From JADYZU01 sp964540965 (GTDB lineage Bacteria > Pseudomonadota > Alphaproteobacteria > Rhodobacterales > Rhodobacteraceae), in the NCBI GenBank assembly GCA_964540965.1, contig CAZIOT010000001.1, positions 310,001-374,000 of the forward strand: 64,000 nucleotides of DNA, read 5' to 3'. Under the pieces are notes generated by a model, which saw only the letters and a program-made list of their open reading frames with translations, was not told where the DNA came from and did not search any database. Shown in pieces: positions 61,800 to 64,000 of the stretch (the stretch's first letter is position 1; every line of letters begins with the position of its first letter). The translations under genes and the position numbers were made by a program.

Positions 61800-61863
61800 G
61801 GATATTTGGGGACGAAGAATGGGAGCAGAGGGGTTCTTGCTCATTCTTCGTCCCCAAATATCC
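61800..61863. repeat. 22-bp perfect inverted repeat, large hairpin
   Basis: Left arm 61800-61821 and right arm 61842-61863 are exact complements (GGATATTTGGGGACGAAG... / ...CTTCGTCCCCAAATATCC) with a 20-nt loop. It lies between the converging polA and hydrolase genes, so it can act as a bidirectional terminator. Partial copies occur at 16453, 35205 and 48091. Confidence 0.9.
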
Positions 61864-61914
61864 TCGGGGGGTGAAGGCCGAAGGCCGAGGGGGGCAGACG
61901 GCCCCCCTGCGACC

Positions 61915-62688
61915 TCAGCCCAGAAGCGCTGCCATCAACGGGCTGTCAGGGGCTTCCAGCCCGTCGATCACGTCGAAATGGTGCCGTCCGGGTTCCACCG
62001 TCAGCGGCGCGGTCCAGGCGCGCGACAGCCAGCGTGACTGGTCGATGAGGGCCGGCCGTTCTGCGCCGCCAACCCAGACATGCACCGGGGTCGCCGGGCG
62101 CGGATGCAGCACCGGGCTTTCCGCTGCGGCCTCGGCCGGGTCGATATTCAGGGTGGCGTTCAGGTCGGTGTGCATCAGCGGCACCAGATTCGACAGCGGC
62201 GAAATCGGCACGATCCGCCGGATTCGCGCCGCCGCGGCCGGCGCGGCATCGGCGCAGGCCATCCGTGCGACCAGATGGCCGCCGGCGGAATGGCCGGCCA
62301 GCCGCAAGGGGCCCGGCACAAGCGCCGCCACGGCATCGACCGCCGCAGCGATCTGCCGGGTGATCGTGGCGATGCGCACCGCCGGGCACAGGTCATAGGA
62401 CGGCAGAGCCACCGCCCATCCCCGCGCCAGCGCCCCGGCCGCAAGATGCGACCACATCGAACGGTCGGTCTCCATCCAGTAGCCGCCATGGACGAAGACC
62501 AGGGTGCCCTGTGCCTCCCCCGCCGGGCGGAACAGGTCGAACGCCTCGCGCGGGGTCGGACCGTAGGAATGGGTCTCGCCCCCGGCGACGGCGCGCAACG
62601 CTGCCGCCTTTGTCACCCACAGCGGGGGATAGTCCTTGCCGCCGGGAATGAAGTCGGCATTCCGGTAGGCGATTGAAAGGTCATGCAT
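61915..62688 (-). CDS. alpha/beta hydrolase (kynurenine-formamidase-like)
   Basis: 257 residues from ATG 62688: LVFVHGGYWMETDRSMW (oxyanion HGGYW motif) and nucleophile LRLAGHSAGGHLVARM, with a His near the C-terminus (GRHHFDVIDGL). HGGYW is typical of arylformamidase-type esterases. The substrate is unknown. It is divergent from the aldehyde dehydrogenase and shares an inverted repeat with it. Confidence 0.85.
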   Translation of the reverse strand: MHDLSIAYRNADFIPGGKDYPPLWVTKAAALRAVAGGETHSYGPTPREAFDLFRPAGEAQGTLVFVHGGYWMETDRSMWSHLAAGALARGWAVALPSYDLCPAVRIATITRQIAAAVDAVAALVPGPLRLAGHSAGGHLVARMACADAAPAAAARIRRIVPISPLSNLVPLMHTDLNATLNIDPAEAAAESPVLHPRPATPVHVWVGGAERPALIDQSRWLSRAWTAPLTVEPGRHHFDVIDGLEAPDSPLMAALLG

Positions 62689-62723
62689 CGCGCGCTCCAC
62701 TGGACGCGCCGCGGCGCGCATGT

Positions 62724-62744
62724 TTACTGTCCCGCCGACAGTAA
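62724..62744. promoter_or_regulatory. inverted repeat operator between hydrolase and dehydrogenase
   Basis: TTACTGTC-CCGCC-GACAGTAA, 8-bp perfect arms with a 5-bp spacer, 12 bp before the dehydrogenase start and 36 bp from the hydrolase start. The form fits a TetR-type or MarR-type repressor site. Confidence 0.65.
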
Positions 62745-62755
62745 CGGAGGCCGCA

Positions 62756-64000
62756 ATGCTTGACGAGACGACCAACCTGAAGGCGCTTCTGAAGAACCCC
62801 GATCTTCTGCGCGAGCAGGCCTTTGTCGGCGGGACCTGGGCCGATGCCGCCTCGGGCAAGACCTTTGACGTGGTGAACCCGGCGCGGGGCGACGTGATCG
62901 CGCGGGTCGCCGATCTGAGCCGGGCGGAAATCGCCACCGCCATCGACGCCGCCCATGCCAGCCAAAAGGCCTGGGCCGCCAGCACCGGCAAGGACCGCGC
63001 CAATGTGCTGCGCAAATGGTTCGACCTGATGATGGCCAATCAGGAGGATCTGGCGATCATCATGACCGCCGAACAGGGCAAGCCCCTGGCCGAGGCGCGG
63101 GGCGAGGTCGCCTATGGCGCGTCCTATGTCGAATGGTTCGCCGAAGAGGCCAAGCGCATCTATGGCGAGACGATCCCCGGCCACCAGCCCGACAAGCGCA
63201 TCACCGTCATCAAGCAGCCGATCGGCGTGGCCGCCGGCATCACGCCGTGGAATTTCCCCAATGCGATGATTGCCCGCAAGGTGGCGCCGGCGCTGGCGGC
63301 GGGGTGCAGCTTCGTGTCGCGCCCGGCCTCGCTCACGCCGCTGTCGGCGCTGGCGATGGCGCGGCTGGCGGAACTGGCGGGCGTGCCGGCGGGTGTGTTC
63401 AGCGTGGTGACATCGACGCGGTCCTCGGAGGTCGGCAAGGAATTCTGCGAGAACCCCAAGGTCCGCAAGCTGACCTTCACCGGCTCGACCGAGGTCGGGC
63501 GCACCCTGCTGAAACAGGCGGCCGATCAGGTGATGAAATGTTCGATGGAGCTGGGCGGCAACGCGCCCTTCATCGTCTTTGACGACGCCGATCTGGATGC
63601 CGCGGTGCAGGGCGCCATCATCTCGAAATTCCGCAACAACGGCCAGACCTGCGTCTGCGCCAACCGCATCTATGTGCAGAAGGGGGTCTATGACGCCTTT
63701 GCGCAGAAGCTGAAGGTGGCGGTGGAAAAGCTGCGCGTCGGCGACGGGCTGACGGCGGGCACCGATCTGGGGCCGCTGATCGAGGCGAAGGCGGTCGACA
63801 AGGTGAAGGAGCATCTGGACGACGCCCTGGCCAAGGGCGCCACCGTGCTGACCGGCGGCACCCCGGCCGACGGCCAGTTCATCGCACCGACCATCGTCAC
63901 CGGCGCCACCTCGGCCATGCTGGTCGCCCGCGACGAGACCTTTGGCCCCTTCGCGCCCTTGTTCATGTTCGAGGACGAGGAGGACGTCATCCGGCAGGCC
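62756..64000 (+). CDS. succinate-semialdehyde dehydrogenase family protein (3' end outside the window)
   Basis: 415 codons are visible; the frame is open to the edge. It contains ITPWNFPNAMIARKVAPALAAG, FTGSTEVGRTLL (NAD loop), the catalytic Glu in MELGGNAPF and the catalytic Cys in NNGQTCVCANR. Where most aldehyde dehydrogenases have a Lys in the VxKPA cofactor motif, this has VSRPASLTPLSA. It likely oxidises succinate semialdehyde to succinate with NAD(P). The start ATG 62756 follows GGAGG. Confidence 0.92.
   Translation, partial: MLDETTNLKALLKNPDLLREQAFVGGTWADAASGKTFDVVNPARGDVIARVADLSRAEIATAIDAAHASQKAWAASTGKDRANVLRKWFDLMMANQEDLAIIMTAEQGKPLAEARGEVAYGASYVEWFAEEAKRIYGETIPGHQPDKRITVIKQPIGVAAGITPWNFPNAMIARKVAPALAAGCSFVSRPASLTPLSALAMARLAELAGVPAGVFSVVTSTRSSEVGKEFCENPKVRKLTFTGSTEVGRTLLKQAADQVMKCSMELGGNAPFIVFDDADLDAAVQGAIISKFRNNGQTCVCANRIYVQKGVYDAFAQKLKVAVEKLRVGDGLTAGTDLGPLIEAKAVDKVKEHLDDALAKGATVLTGGTPADGQFIAPTIVTGATSAMLVARDETFGPFAPLFMFEDEEDVIRQA

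Noticed and set aside
58851..61844. 997-codon minus-strand open frame opposite polA
   Set aside because: A shadow of polA in GC-rich DNA; the polA frame has full family matches.

Overview
The window is a chromosomal segment of a very GC-rich alphaproteobacterium, most likely Rhodobacterales (Rhodobacter/Paracoccus relatives). Four features support this. The F0 ATP-synthase genes form a separate operon (I-a-c-b'-b) with no F1 genes. The order ffh - GNAT genes - chorismate mutase - rpsP - rimM - trmD - rplS - rpmE is of the kind seen in that order. The NDUFS6-like zinc-finger protein and the two-part (GT14 plus extra domain) glycosyltransferase are of types common there. No phage, IS element, CRISPR array or rRNA was seen.

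Layout. 1-7298 (minus): a peptide/opine-type ABC importer (substrate-binding protein, two permeases, fused double ATPase), then an SDR and a GMC oxidoreductase cut by the window edge. 7299-7499: a divergent control region with three copies of the palindrome TTGTCCGGACAA. 7500-15730 (plus): nine tightly overlapping catabolic genes (RedY-like, SDR, PuuE-like hydrolase, MmgE/PrpD, CitE-like lyase, MaoC hydratase, acyl-CoA dehydrogenase, two family III CoA-transferases). Their content matches the itaconate/citramalyl-CoA degradation operons of Pseudomonas with added front-end enzymes. This is the most exciting system in the window: it looks like uptake and breakdown of an unidentified C5-dicarboxylate derivative.

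15727-27603: housekeeping and small-metabolism genes (GST, PaiB-like, mtaB, dapF with a Cys-to-Ser change, two tRNA-Lys genes, TerC, pncA, an Hsp70-like protein, pyrF, cutC). 27899-30514: clpB with a heat-shock-type promoter and a strong terminator. 30584-40170 (minus): the ffh-to-rpmE translation cluster. It carries five tandem GNAT genes. Between rimM and trmD it carries two sulfotransferase-like genes separated by a 200-bp copy of the rimM 3' end.

40442-45151: a paralogous pair of membrane proteins, a glycosyltransferase, a ParD/ParE-type toxin-antitoxin pair with a clear operator, a LysR regulator, a DMT exporter and an ArsR repressor. 45348-47930: the F0 operon. 48133-53422: an FCD-GntR regulator, an OmpA-like lipoprotein, an Ada-like methyltransferase, nth, a PfkB adenosine-kinase-like protein and a HisC-like aminotransferase. 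53504-58813: a polyproline-GYF protein, a DUF3052-like protein, a sulfotransferase divergent from a GT14 glycosyltransferase, a HIT protein, an AHSA1/ArsR pair and a small zinc protein. 58917-64000: polA, a 22-bp-stem inverted repeat, an alpha/beta hydrolase and a divergent succinate-semialdehyde dehydrogenase cut by the right edge.

Two small dispersed intergenic repeat families run through the window: GTAAGGTGGG...CCCACCTTAC palindromes (five copies) and a CATTCTTCGTC...AAATATCC-type element (about four sites).
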